In this document: piece after piece, positions 9,409-18,933 of the stretch | How positions within the stretch are numbered: position 1 is the first letter of the stretch | Layout of the letters: the number at the start of each line of letters is the position of its first letter | Assembly (NCBI GenBank): GCA_910586585.1 | Contig: CAJUKA010000013.1 | Span: 16,795 to 80,794, forward strand | Reading direction: 5' to 3' | Source: an uncultured Lachnospiraceae bacterium | Lineage (GTDB): Bacteria > Bacillota > Clostridia > Lachnospirales > Lachnospiraceae | Length of the DNA stretch: 64,000 nt | Program-made: the position numbers and the translations under genes | Notes under the pieces: model-generated | Told to the model about the DNA's origin: nothing | Seen by the model: the letters and a program-made list of their open reading frames with translations, nothing else | Database searches by the model: none

Positions 9409-10109
9409 TTACTGCATTTGCACCAATCCCACAGACTCCTCAAAAGCCTCTATGCTTTCTGATCTTGCCGCTGTTTTAAGCCATCTGCTTAGTACCTTTA
9501 TATCCTTCTGCTCCATAATCCGTTTTCTCAATGTATCGGAAGGTTCTCCTAGTTCTTCAAGAAGCTCTATTATATCCTCTGCTTTTCCTTCGATTTTTCC
9601 TTCTTTCCTTCCCTGTGCATTTTCTTTCATCAGCAGCCTTTCAAATGAACTACACATAGAGTTTACATCTCCTTTCTTTATCTGCTCTATCAATATACTT
9701 CGCTCTTCCTCGTTCAGTTTCCTTATGGCATTCGAAAACCATGCGATCCACTCATTCAAGTCTTCTGTTTCCATTTCCCTGATACGCTGCAGAAGCTCTG
9801 CTATATTGTCTGTCCATTCCTTACGTGTCCGCTTTTTATCCGCAAGAAGGATATTGTCTACAAGGGTGTTGCTTTGTTTGATCTGCATTATGTCCAGTTC
9901 CTTGACAGAGACAAGCACATATTCAAAATCCACTACGCAACTTCCAAACAGCTCTGCTTTGTCTATCATCTCCTAAGTTTTTCTTCATTCTCCAGATTAT
10001 TCATAATTTTGTTAAATGAATCTCCTTCCTCTTTAGAATATCCAGTCTTCCGTTCTTTATCGTTGCAATTATCGTAACATAAATATTCTTTTTTTTCAAT
10101 CTGTTCCAT
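9409..10109 (-). pseudogene. Rpn-family nuclease, internally deleted tandem copy
   Basis: This is a second copy of the Rpn gene at 10602-11762. The first ~50 codons (from ATG 10109) and the last ~185 codons (9409-9969) are retained, but by comparison with the intact copy about 0.43 kb between them is missing, including the segment with the PD-(D/E)XK catalytic residues. At the joint the upstream frame ends at a TGA that overlaps the codon where the downstream part resumes. The C-terminal helical part alone could be translated from an internal ATG (9969), but the nuclease core is lost. The upstream region is also duplicated, so this is a true tandem duplication followed by deletion. Confidence 0.85.
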
Positions 10110-10182
10110 TTAGTACTGCACCTAATCCCTTTATCAAAATGTTCGCAACTTTCAATCGTTAGAGCGCGCCCATGGCGCGCAA

Positions 10183-10542
10183 ACGAGTAGGCGGGAGTGA
10201 CTAACTCCCGTCCTCTCACAGCACCATGCGTACCGTTCGGTACTCCAGTTTCTGCACATTTTCCATGGTCTTCGTCAGAAAGTCAGTGACTCGACTCCCT
10301 TTTGTCCCTTTCCAGGGCTAACGTAACGATGCTACAGGATTCACTTTATGTTACGGACTGCTATTTTGCACCTATTTCTCACAGGCATACCTCGCTTCAA
10401 CACAATCGGTCACCCAAAAGCATTGGAGGCTCGCTACAAGGCTCACTGGCGATTACCTTGACCAGACTTTCACTGGCAAGCCGATAACAGCTTGCAGAAC
10501 ACACGACTTACACCGGTTAGAAACGTGCGCCGCCAGGCGCAC
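10183..10542 (-). ncRNA. Group II intron remnant without reverse transcriptase
   Basis: The minus strand begins GTGCGCC, a group II 5' consensus, then TTTCTAACCGGTG. It ends with a domain V/VI-like block (GGTACGCATGGTGCTGTGAG, then a CGGGAGTTAGTCACTCCCG hairpin, then CCTACTCG), a familiar 3' end for bacterial group II introns. The total is only ~360 nt and no ltrA-type reverse transcriptase is present, so it is deleted or a non-autonomous relict. It sits directly downstream of the terminator hairpin of the intact Rpn gene (T6-GTT then GTGCG), the kind of site class C introns use. The exact 3' boundary and class are uncertain. Confidence 0.7.
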
Positions 10543-10545
10543 AAC

Positions 10546-10590
10546 AAAAAAGAGGCATATCCTGTATACACAAAGATATTCCTCTTTTTT
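10546..10590 (-). terminator. Rho-independent terminator of the intact Rpn gene
   Basis: On the minus strand AAAAAAGAGGAATATC pairs with GATATGCCTCTTTTTT around a ~13-nt loop and is followed by a U-run. It lies 12 bp past the Rpn stop, and the group II intron remnant begins four bases beyond its base. Confidence 0.75.
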
Positions 10591-10601
10591 CATTCTCTTT
10601 A

Positions 10602-11762
10602 CTATAACTGCACCAGACCTATAGATTCCTCAAATTCTTCTATGCTTTCTGTCCTAGCTGCTATTTTATGACATTTACTCAGTAATTCTAAATCCGTCTG
10701 CTCCATTATATATTTTCTCAGTGCCTCAGAAGGTTCTCCTAGTTCTTCAAGAAGTTCTAGGATATCCTCAATTTTTCCTTCGATTTTTCCTTCGATTTTT
10801 CCTTCCTTCCTTCCTCTTGCTTCTCCTTTTTTTTCTCCTCTTGCATTTTCTTTCATCAGCAGTCTTTCAAATGAACTACACATACATTTTACATCTCCTT
10901 TCCTGATCTGCTCTATAAATAAATTACGCTCATCCTCATTCAGTTTCCTTATGACATTCGAAAACCATGTTATCCACTCATTTAGATCTTCTGTTTCCAT
11001 TTCCCTAATCCGCTGTAGCAGCTCCGACATGTTCTCTGTCCACTCTTTCCGTGTCCGCTTTTTGTCTGCAAGAAAGATGTTGTCCACAAGCGTATTGCTC
11101 TGCCTGATCTGTGCTGTGTCCAGATTCTTGATTGATACCAGTACATATTCAAAATCCACAGCATAGTTTCCAAACAGCTCCGCTTTGTCTATCATCTCTT
11201 TAAAGCGGCTGGATGCTGTCCAGCTCCGCCCGCCGTTGTGCAGCACGATCGGAACAACTGCGGGCAGACGGAAGGATTTTTTCCTGCTCGCATCTTTGTC
11301 ACAGTTCTTGAAATAGTCTAACCAGATTGCTGTGATATACACCAGTAGCCGGAATGGCATTGTAAAATCATTGTAGCTTTGGAGTTCCAGCAGGAAGAAC
11401 AAATATACGCTTCCTTTTTTAGTATTTACCTTGTATACAAGATCGGACTCATAGGTATCAAACTGGTCCGTAATAAATTCCTTGTCAATTAACACTAAGT
11501 CTTTCTCTGTCAGCTCAATCATCCAGTCAAAACCTATATATTTTTTGATAAAATCAAGAAAATTCTTTTTGATGGAAAAAATTCTCTTGTATCCTTTGTC
11601 GTGCGGATTGTCTGTGTTTTGCCTCTGAAGTTTTCCTTCATTCTCCAGATTATTCATAATTTTGTTAAATGAATCTCCTTCCTCTTTAGAATATCCAGTC
11701 TTCCATTCTTTATCGTTGCAATTATCGTAACACAAATATTCTTTTTTTTCAATCTGTTCCAT
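10602..11762 (-). CDS. Rpn-family PD-(D/E)XK nuclease/putative transposase
   Basis: 386 residues. After a variable N-terminus the Rpn core starts at NPHDKGYKRIFS. It has the family pattern with a catalytic Asp in the TYESDLVY strand and the E-x-Q in FLLELQSYND, then MPFRLLVY and a PAVVPIVLHNG strand. Rpn proteins are recombination-promoting nucleases (Transposase_31/PDDEXK_2) found in several copies per genome. The C-terminus holds a GKIE tandem repeat encoded by a 12-bp repeat at ~10774-10810, a likely site of length change, then a helical tail. I prefer ATG 11762 over the GTG four codons earlier because the sister copy has a stop there. A tRNA-Gln and its terminator lie just upstream. Confidence 0.85.
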   Translation of the reverse strand: MEQIEKKEYLCYDNCNDKEWKTGYSKEEGDSFNKIMNNLENEGKLQRQNTDNPHDKGYKRIFSIKKNFLDFIKKYIGFDWMIELTEKDLVLIDKEFITDQFDTYESDLVYKVNTKKGSVYLFFLLELQSYNDFTMPFRLLVYITAIWLDYFKNCDKDASRKKSFRLPAVVPIVLHNGGRSWTASSRFKEMIDKAELFGNYAVDFEYVLVSIKNLDTAQIRQSNTLVDNIFLADKKRTRKEWTENMSELLQRIREMETEDLNEWITWFSNVIRKLNEDERNLFIEQIRKGDVKCMCSSFERLLMKENARGEKKGEARGRKEGKIEGKIEGKIEDILELLEELGEPSEALRKYIMEQTDLELLSKCHKIAARTESIEEFEESIGLVQL

Positions 11763-11841
11763 TTTGTACTGCACCTAATCCCTTTATTAAAATGTTCGCA
11801 ACTTTCAGTCGTTAGAGCTCGCCCATGGCGCGCAAATTAAG

Positions 11842-11872
11842 AAAAACCTCAGCACTGTTCCTGCTGAGGTTT
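11842..11872 (-). terminator. Terminator of tRNA-Gln
   Basis: On the minus strand CCTCAGCA and TGCTGAGG form a perfect stem followed by TTTTTC, starting about 8 nt after the tRNA 3' end. Confidence 0.85.
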
Positions 11873-11877
11873 CAAAG

Positions 11878-11949
11878 CAGCGCTACAAGGATTCGAACCT
11901 TGAGATGACGGAGTCAGAGTCCGTTGCCTTACCGTTTGGCGATAGCGCT
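11878..11949 (-). tRNA. tRNA-Gln (anticodon CUG)
   Basis: A 72-nt cloverleaf on the minus strand: acceptor AGCGCTA pairs with TAGCGCT, discriminator G; D-arm GCC/GGC; anticodon stem ACGGA/TCCGT with loop CTCTGAC giving anticodon CTG; T-arm CAAGG-TTCGAAT-CCTTG. CCA is not encoded. The body matches Firmicutes tRNA-Gln. It is a lone tRNA next to mobile-DNA remnants, a common position for insertion. Confidence 0.95.
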
Positions 11950-12056
11950 ATATCATTATACGATTAAATCTGTGCTCTGTTCTGTAGCACGTTATTTAGT
12001 ATATACTATGTTCTAGAAAAATGCAAGTACTTTTTTCAATTATTTTATTTTTTTAG

Positions 12057-12711
12057 TAACAGTTCAGCCTTTTAATTAAACCAACATCTATCGCACCGGC
12101 TAAAATATAGCTGGTGTGCCCATAAACAACTTCCTTTTATTCTCAATCATTCCCATTTTTCGTTTTTTCAGGGTTTCGATTATGGTCATTATAGAGCAGT
12201 ACATTTCATGACCGCTTTCTTTTCGGAATCCTCCTACCATTTTCTGTCTGTTCTTCGCTTTTCTTAGAGCCCTTTCTGAAATGTTTTCATCAAATGGTAC
12301 AGAAAAATCATACAAGAACAGCAGATGATTCTGGCTGTATTTTCCCATCCTTCCAAGCAGTGCCGCTTCATCCCGCTTCGCATATTTGTGGGATGTATCT
12401 TTGTTCTACTCATGTCCCTGCTTCAGAATAGAAAAATATTTTTCTTCATAATCCGTTATCATTCTGTCAGGCATAGCATCAAAGCCCTGTTCTATCAATC
12501 CCTTATAGTGCTTATTCATTCCACGCAGAAGGAAGGCCATTTCCTCTGACCACGGATTCTCTGTTTCCTCTGTATTCTTACGCAGATAGCGAATGATATG
12601 CACATTACATTCTGCATAATCCGTCCCCAAATGATACAGTGCAGTTTCATGGTCATGGATAAGGATACCAGCATATCGGTCCAGAAAATCCAGTCCTTTT
12701 AAGGTTTCTGT
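12057..12711 (-). pseudogene. IS66-family transposase C-terminal remnant
   Basis: Read on the minus strand from ~12711, one frame gives LDRYAGILIHDHETALYHL, then AECNVHIIRYL, a single amber stop at the end of the GHE segment (~12405), then LLFLYDFSVPFDENISERAL and RKAKNRQKMVGGFR to a stop at 12100. This is the C-terminal third of an IS66 transposase, including the conserved FDEN...ER...K block. The N-terminal part is gone, cut where the next transposase remnant begins. A GTAACAG sequence at 12057 could be the IS end, since IS66 ends start with GTAA. It is not functional. Confidence 0.8.
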
Positions 12712-12733
12712 TTATTTGCTGTTCATGGAATGA

Positions 12734-13887
12734 AATTACCAGCGCATCACCGAAAAACCGCTCACCCTGCCTGACGGCTCTGTCTTCCAGTACATTCCCA
12801 AAACTATCAGCAAATGGGGGTCCCTTTACCAAAATGGCGGTATCGAAGCCCTCATGCCGCAGGAACAGTCTGACAAGGGTTCCTCCAAGGCGCTTCCTGA
12901 CACCGCCATAGAGGAGATATTCCGCCTTAAGGAAACATTCCCGACACTCAATGCCACCCAGATCCACCGGCATCTTGTGGCGGAGGATTTCCTCCCGGCA
13001 ACAGTAAGCGTCTGTTCTGTCCAGCGGTTTATCAAACAACATGACCTCATATCGGCGTGCAACCCGAACGTACGAGACAGGAAAGCTTTTGAGGAAGATG
13101 CCTTTGGCAGGATGTGGCAGGCAGATACCTGTTACCTGCCGTACATAACAGAAGACGGCAGCCGCAGGAGGGTATACTGCATCATGATCATTGATGACCA
13201 TTCCCGTCTGCTGGTTGGCGGGGGACTTTTTTATAATGATAACGCCTATAACTTCCAGAAAGTGCTGAAGGATGCCGCCGCTGCCTACGGGAACCCCGCA
13301 AAACTTTATGTCGATAATGGCTGCAGCTACTCCAATGAACAGCTCTCCCTCAGCTGCGGTTCTATCGGCACCGTGCTTCTCCATACCAAGGTCCGTGACG
13401 GTGCTTCGAAAGCAAAACAGAACGCCAGTTTAGAATCCTCAAGGATACATGGCTGTATACCCTGGACCTGGATTCCATCACCTCCCTGAAACAGTTCGAC
13501 AGCCTTTTAAAGGACTATATGTGCTCCTATAATACAACGCTCCATTCCGGCATTGGCACCACGCTCCTGCAGCGTTACCAGAATACACACGCCCTGGTCC
13601 GCATGCCCAAATCCAGGGAGTGGCTTGAGGAATGTTTCCTCAACCGCATCACACGCAAGGTCGGTAAGAATTCCACCGTCTCCATTGACAGGGTTTCTCA
13701 TGATGTTCCGCAGTTTATCTCCTCCAAAGTGGAGATCCGCTTCCTGCCGGACGACATGTCACAGGCCTTTATCCTTTATGAGGGAGAACGCTTCCCCATC
13801 CGGCCGACGGATAAAAATGAGAACTACCGGACAAAGCGTAACAATCCGCCTGCCATTGATTATTCAAAGATTGGAGGTGAGTGCTGA
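12734..13887 (+). pseudogene. DDE (rve) transposase, truncated and frameshifted
   Basis: The frame is open from ~12734 with no start codon at the expected place. It encodes an HTH-like region (IFRLKETFPTLNATQIHRHL) and an integrase core with Asp in MWQADTCYLPYI, Asp in LYVDNGCSYSNEQL, and the Glu expected shortly after GASK. There, in an AAAGCAAAACAG run near 13412, one base appears to be missing: the other frame continues TERQFRILKDTW through to YMCSYNTTLHSG and a stop at 13885-13887. So the gene is both 5'-truncated and frameshifted. GC content is clearly higher than around it, marking foreign origin. The partner ATPase follows with a TGATG overlap, as in IstA/IstB- or TnsB/TnsC-like pairs. 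Confidence 0.8.
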
Positions 13888-14000
13888 TGTTCCGTTCTTA
13901 CTATCGACTGTCGTTTAATCCTTTTGATAAACAAATGTGCCGTGAAAAAGACCGCTTCCTTTCTAAATTAGTAGCATTGTTTAAGATGGAAATGTCGTAA
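13887..14000 (+). pseudogene. Stub of the transposase-partner AAA ATPase
   Basis: The ATG overlaps the stop of the DDE transposase. The 37-codon ORF begins MFRSYYRLSFNPFDKQM, the typical N-terminus of ExeA/TniB-like AAA ATPases that accompany DDE transposases, then loses similarity after about 25 residues and ends at TAA. The Walker motifs are absent, so it is a deletion remnant. Confidence 0.7.
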
Positions 14001-14044
14001 TCTTTATCATTGCTATTGAGGGGCATGATTTTATCAAATATATG

Positions 14045-14194
14045 TTATGAATATGCATTACTTCCGTCATTGATAACTATTATTCGTTTGAATCCAGAGG
14101 TTAGAAGATTTTGAATATACTTAGGCAGTTTTTCGTCTAGATTTAAGGATGGAATTAATACACATACTTTTCTGTTTGTTTTCGTAAATATCAC
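14045..14194 (-). pseudogene. Family 2 glycosyltransferase N-terminal stub
   Basis: A 49-codon reading from GTG 14194 gives VCVLIPSLNLDEKLPKYI, then NLLTSGFKRIIVINDGSNA, and stops. This is the first nucleotide-sugar-binding strand and the NDGS motif of a GT2 fold; the other ~200 residues are missing. It lies just downstream of the flippase on the same strand, so it marks where the left glycan gene set was cut. The remaining bases 14001-14044 and 14195-14249 show nothing. Confidence 0.65.
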
Positions 14195-14249
14195 CTTGAA
14201 TTTTAGTATGATGTCTGAAAATTTTTTTAATATTCTGGAGTGTATAATT

Positions 14250-15692
14250 TCAATATCTTTTCTTTTTCATCATGTTTGCCAGTTCCATTATAGAGGTTTC
14301 ACGAAGAAAGATAAGACTTCCTAAGTATACAGCAACAAAACAGATGCTGGATACTATTAGTATGGTTATATTATTTTTTTCCCATTTAATAAATTGTGAT
14401 GATACACAACTGGCAAATATTGTGGATAGTACGATTTTCCAAATATGTAATTGACAAAATAAGCTATAAAATAACTTATTGTCAGATAAATACTGATATA
14501 TAAGTACCGCAATCTCTGCGACCATGGTGCCAATTGCAGCACCAGCTACAGAATAGCGGGAAATCAGTACAATATTTAATAACAAATCAACAACCGCACC
14601 AATAACTACAGAAACCAGCACCTTGATTTCCCTTCCCAGCGGCACCATAATCTGCATACCCATTATATTTGTTAAACCAATACATAATAGTGTTGGCATC
14701 ATTAATTGCATTGGCAATATTGCATTTTCATACTCAGTTCCTGACAGTAATAGTACGCATGGTTTGGCAAATAAAATAAAGTATACCATCATAGGAATTG
14801 CTACGAACAGAACAAACTGCATTGCTTTCACTGATATATTCCTAAATTTTTGCTGATCATTATTCTCTATATATACAGTTACTCTGGGTAATAATACAGC
14901 TCCCAGTGAGCTTACTATACTAACCAGTATAGTTTTAATTTTAACTGCGGCATTATAATATCCCACATCCATATCCGTTTTCATAAAACCGAGCATGGTT
15001 GTGTCCATGTTTAAATACACTGTTGTTGCACAGGTCATGGCAAAAAAAATAAAAATTGGTTTGATGTGATTGCTCAATTCTAGTTTATAATGGTTTTTTA
15101 AATCGACTAGTTGATGAAGATATACAAAATTTAATATATTGGAAGCGGAAGAAGCAAAGATGGATACGGCACCATAAATAATATAATCCTCCTGTCCATG
15201 GATCAGCAAAAACATGGCTGCCAATGCGATACACTTAAATGCAACGGAACGCCATGTAATATAAGAATACATTTCCAATGCTTTGAAAACCCATTCTACG
15301 CCAATGGTCGTAAATAATATTGATGTACTTGTAACAAGCATCAATTCCTTTTCCTGCCAAAGACGTGGTACACAGTAGAGCAGTATAAGGAAAATTGTGT
15401 ATGAAAAAATACACATAATGAAACTAATTTTAAAAATCTCCTGAATAGTTTTATTCAGTTTATCCTTGTCCTCTCTTATCTTTGCACACGTTCTGATTCC
15501 GTAAGTAGGGATTCCAAGCTGTGCAAGTAACAAAAAATAGTTTACTATAGAAGCAGCAAAAGATACTTTGCCTGTCCCCTCCGGTAAAAGAATCCGGGAA
15601 ACATAGGGAAAAGTGATTAATGGAAAAATAAAAGAAGACATTGTTAGAATGGCATTCATTATAAAATTGTAAAATATGGAATGTTGTTTCAA
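14250..15692 (-). CDS. MOP-family oligosaccharide flippase (Wzx-like)
   Basis: 480 residues with about 14 hydrophobic segments. The opening, with SSFIFPLITFPYVSRILLP then EGTGKVSFAASIVNYFLLLA, is typical of RfbX/Wzx polysaccharide transporters, which move lipid-linked oligosaccharides across the membrane. It is a close paralogue of the flippase at 44375-45808, and a remnant of the same 5' end occurs at 47122-47157. The start is TTG, preceded by AGAGGATGATAACGG; the paralogue also uses TTG, so low initiation may be intended. It is the last intact gene of the left glycan set. Confidence 0.9.
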   Translation of the reverse strand: MKQHSIFYNFIMNAILTMSSFIFPLITFPYVSRILLPEGTGKVSFAASIVNYFLLLAQLGIPTYGIRTCAKIREDKDKLNKTIQEIFKISFIMCIFSYTIFLILLYCVPRLWQEKELMLVTSTSILFTTIGVEWVFKALEMYSYITWRSVAFKCIALAAMFLLIHGQEDYIIYGAVSIFASSASNILNFVYLHQLVDLKNHYKLELSNHIKPIFIFFAMTCATTVYLNMDTTMLGFMKTDMDVGYYNAAVKIKTILVSIVSSLGAVLLPRVTVYIENNDQQKFRNISVKAMQFVLFVAIPMMVYFILFAKPCVLLLSGTEYENAILPMQLMMPTLLCIGLTNIMGMQIMVPLGREIKVLVSVVIGAVVDLLLNIVLISRYSVAGAAIGTMVAEIAVLIYQYLSDNKLFYSLFCQLHIWKIVLSTIFASCVSSQFIKWEKNNITILIVSSICFVAVYLGSLIFLRETSIMELANMMKKKRY

Positions 15693-15791
15693 CCGTTATC
15701 ATCCTCTATTAACTAAATATATTAGACACTTTTTAAACAGCAGTATTTCTCAATTTGAATAAAAACCTTTTTGCAATTTGTGGGATAAATT

Positions 15792-17663
15792 TTAATTTAT
15801 TTCATTAACCAAATACCCAAGTTGTGCTAATTTGTTTTTACGCTTTTCATTATTTGTATATAGATATTCATTATCATCTAACTTTGCATAACTATATGTA
15901 TCATCTATTATTTCATTATTTAGAATCTCTGATGAAATAATAACGTTGTCCTCTGAAGTTTTAATTAAAGTTAAATCTGTAATAACCTTTTTATCTGGGA
16001 TTATAAACTGTACTATATAGCCAGGACCGTGTGCTTTATTATAATAAAAAACTGTATCACAATTTTCTAAGACAGAATTATCTGCTTTATTAAGTTCATA
16101 TAATGAATTAGCGGCCAAATAGTAGTTGTCACTCATTGCATATGGACGATCAAACATAAACACCCCATATCCATACTCCCAAATTACAAAAAACAATAAA
16201 ACAATCGTCATTCTTTCGATGTTTTTATTAGACAGATAAGACAATATTAAAAAAATTATTGTAACAACGATAGTGGATATTAAAAAATAAAAAATATTTT
16301 GAGTACAATCTGGCCATTTTTCAAATTTAAGCGAAAATGGAGCAAAATAGTAAAACCAGTCTACATGCTTTGTATATGATTTAAGTGCTGTGCATACAAA
16401 TCCTAATAAACAATAGTCAAAAATGAACACTATAACTACAAGTATTCTATATACACTTTTTTGGGATACACTTAATTTTTGCTGTCGTATGAATATAAAC
16501 AAAAATAGAAATAACGGTGCAATAAAATTTCCATAATACCTTAAGTAAAAATGCCCCCTTGACAGATTACTTTGTAATGTATTTACTTTAATTCCATCTT
16601 CAATCCAGGTTATACATAGTCCTATTAAGGTAGCCGTTAGACCTAGTATACAATACATAAAAGGGAAATAAATATCTGTACTATCAGCACATTTATTATT
16701 TTTCAATTTATGTATAATCAATTGGCAAGTTATTTTTATAGCTGCATAAATTACCAAACTGATTAATCCTCCCGAAAAAATATACATTATCCATATATTT
16801 CCCATCAACAAATCAAAAAAACCTTTGACTCCTTCGGGTGATAAAAGTGAGTTTCCTCCATTTGTAACAGAGTTAATTAATGCTACAGGTGAATTTGACA
16901 CTATACCTCCAGATATTTCATGATTTGTAAATATTTTTCCCCTAATATGTTCAACGATAATACCAAAAGAAAAATAACTTCCTGATAACGAAACCAAGAA
17001 AAAGAAAATATTGACTAAAATTTTGTGTGTCATAAGATAATAAAGTATAAATATTGCAAATATAACAATCGCATACATAATTGCTCTTGTGTGCGAAAGG
17101 TATGCAAAACCTAATATGAATCCTAATAATATAGAAAACAATATTTTTTGTGTTTTGGTAACGCTATGCTGGAGCCGCATAATTAAATAAACAATAATCC
17201 AACAAATAAGTACAAGCATTGGTTCATTATCGATATTACTTGTTCTGGTGGGGGTTATAAAAGCGCAAATTGCACTTATTATAATAATCGAAATTGAAGA
17301 AAACTCCTCTTTGTAGTATTTTGTCAGAATTTCACCAGCTATAAATGCTGTTAAAGCATGCAAAAAAGCACCTACTCCCAGCAAACATTGATAGAGTATT
17401 AATGGATCTTTTACTATACAAAATAACGGATATGTAAAGAAGATAGTACCACTTCCATAATACATTTCTGGATGTGTTAATACATAATTCCAATCATATC
17501 CCACCAATTTAGCCGCGAATGCTATTGCTCCTATTTCATCGGGAAGGCTTCTCATAACTGGTATATATGTATTAAATAGAATCAGTATCATAAAAACAAT
17601 GACTGCCGCCCAAAATGCAGGATATTTTATACATATGTTTTTTTTATGTGAATGCTTATACAT
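15792..17663 (-). CDS. GT-C-like polytopic membrane protein
   Basis: 623 residues with an N-terminal membrane anchor, then a short loop SLPDEIGAIAF containing an Asp-Glu pair, then about 11 more membrane segments and a ~100-residue C-terminal outer domain. The acidic pair in the first outside loop is the hallmark of GT-C glycosyltransferases (PMT/ArnT style), which use lipid-linked sugars outside the membrane. The proteins at 34166 and 48279 share this plan, including a YGSG/YSFGY motif after the first loop. It could instead be a polymerase or a glycan-modifying transferase. It lies between a cytoplasmic glycosyltransferase and the flippase. Confidence 0.65.
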   Translation of the reverse strand: MYKHSHKKNICIKYPAFWAAVIVFMILILFNTYIPVMRSLPDEIGAIAFAAKLVGYDWNYVLTHPEMYYGSGTIFFTYPLFCIVKDPLILYQCLLGVGAFLHALTAFIAGEILTKYYKEEFSSISIIIISAICAFITPTRTSNIDNEPMLVLICWIIVYLIMRLQHSVTKTQKILFSILLGFILGFAYLSHTRAIMYAIVIFAIFILYYLMTHKILVNIFFFLVSLSGSYFSFGIIVEHIRGKIFTNHEISGGIVSNSPVALINSVTNGGNSLLSPEGVKGFFDLLMGNIWIMYIFSGGLISLVIYAAIKITCQLIIHKLKNNKCADSTDIYFPFMYCILGLTATLIGLCITWIEDGIKVNTLQSNLSRGHFYLRYYGNFIAPLFLFLFIFIRQQKLSVSQKSVYRILVVIVFIFDYCLLGFVCTALKSYTKHVDWFYYFAPFSLKFEKWPDCTQNIFYFLISTIVVTIIFLILSYLSNKNIERMTIVLLFFVIWEYGYGVFMFDRPYAMSDNYYLAANSLYELNKADNSVLENCDTVFYYNKAHGPGYIVQFIIPDKKVITDLTLIKTSEDNVIISSEILNNEIIDDTYSYAKLDDNEYLYTNNEKRKNKLAQLGYLVNEIN

Positions 17664-17707
17664 AGAATTATTTTCCCTTCAATTAGTAGTCAAATTTGCT
17701 TCCTTAA

Positions 17708-18727
17708 CTAAGTATGTCCTTGCATAAAGAGTTCTTTTACAGCAGTATAAAATTCTTTTTTTTCATTTTTTATCAAGTTGCAATACTCCTCAAAATCTTC
17801 ACTATATATCTCATAATTATTCAAACTATCATAAATCAACTTCACAACATTTTTTGTATTGACTTTTTTCTCGTTTATTTTATATTTTGAAGGAATACTG
17901 ACATCTTCAAAATATTTTGCAGCCCCCCTCATGCCAGTAATTATACAGCATCCAGATAGAGCGGCTTCTCTAGGCATCCTGTCTTTGCCGGGGTGGTTTC
18001 CAAAATCAACATATACCATACTTTTCTGCATCAGCGTATGTACCGCGTCTGTTTTTAATCCTTCAATTTTAATCCACTTTACATCAGGCATTTTTTTAAT
18101 TATTTTTTTAGTATACTGCAATCCCTTTTTGGGATTATAAATTACAATTCGCTCTTTATTTATATTCTGCTTATTTACAAACTCATCGTTGATATAATCA
18201 GATAAATCCTCAATTTTACTTTCATTAACTCCCAAATTAAGTAAATATTTCTTTGCATAATATGATTGGCAAAGATGATATTCAACGTTTATCACTTTTT
18301 TTTGTGGGAATTGCATTCTGCCTCTAAGTAAATTATAGACAGCGATCAAAAAACCCTGGTATTTATATCTTCCCCAAAATCCATTATATTTCTCAAAATT
18401 ATCTACACTCAGCCACCACATTACCTGTTTTATTTTTTCCCATTTTGAAATATATTTAAATAAGGTTTCTGGAATAACTATTAAATTTTCTGTGTCATCT
18501 ATTATATCTTTTTCTGTGTAAAATGATGTAATATATTTTTGGTACTCTTCAATTATAAATATGTTTGTATTTGGGTCATTCTCATCCAAGATATAAACAA
18601 TATGTGCATTTATTCCATAGCTATTTAATACATATACGAGTTGGTGCAATAATTCGGGGCCTCCGGTTTTTAAATGAGCTGGGCATAAAACATATATTTC
18701 CTTGCCATATAGTATAAACTTCCTCAT
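17708..18727 (-). CDS. GT-B-fold glycosyltransferase-like protein
   Basis: 339 residues, soluble. It starts IYVLCPAHLKTGGPELLHQL, the glycine-rich acceptor-side loop of GT-B enzymes. In the C-terminal half GKDRMPREAALSGCCIITG then MRGAAKYFED corresponds to the sugar-nucleotide site of GT4-type transferases, with Glu in the PREAALSG turn. AAGGAG lies 7 nt before ATG. It follows the truncated glycosyltransferase after ~200 bp and precedes the GT-C-like gene by 44 bp. The donor and acceptor sugars cannot be read from sequence. The 206 bp upstream (18728-18933) contain no gene or clear signal. Confidence 0.7.
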   Translation of the reverse strand: MRKFILYGKEIYVLCPAHLKTGGPELLHQLVYVLNSYGINAHIVYILDENDPNTNIFIIEEYQKYITSFYTEKDIIDDTENLIVIPETLFKYISKWEKIKQVMWWLSVDNFEKYNGFWGRYKYQGFLIAVYNLLRGRMQFPQKKVINVEYHLCQSYYAKKYLLNLGVNESKIEDLSDYINDEFVNKQNINKERIVIYNPKKGLQYTKKIIKKMPDVKWIKIEGLKTDAVHTLMQKSMVYVDFGNHPGKDRMPREAALSGCCIITGMRGAAKYFEDVSIPSKYKINEKKVNTKNVVKLIYDSLNNYEIYSEDFEEYCNLIKNEKKEFYTAVKELFMQGHT

Positions 18728-18933
18728 AACTGGTCTCCTTTATCATACATTATGAAAAAATTATTTATTTGTCTTACGCTTAATAATGTAAACAAATATT
18801 CACATAAACAATGAGTAAACATCTCTAAAAAAGTAATAAGATTGATATTTTTTTGAAACCACAATATAAAATGCCCATCTTTAATACATGATTTCTAACC
18901 AATGCAGTTTGTTTTGTCGTGGTTTTCTTATTA

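Noticed and set aside
10001..10219. 72-codon minus-strand ORF
   Set aside because: Out-of-frame reading through the intron 3' end and the leader of the deleted Rpn copy.
12653..13384. 243-codon minus-strand ORF
   Set aside because: It is antisense to the DDE transposase remnant, whose plus-strand frame has clear integrase motifs; the minus reading shows no family pattern.
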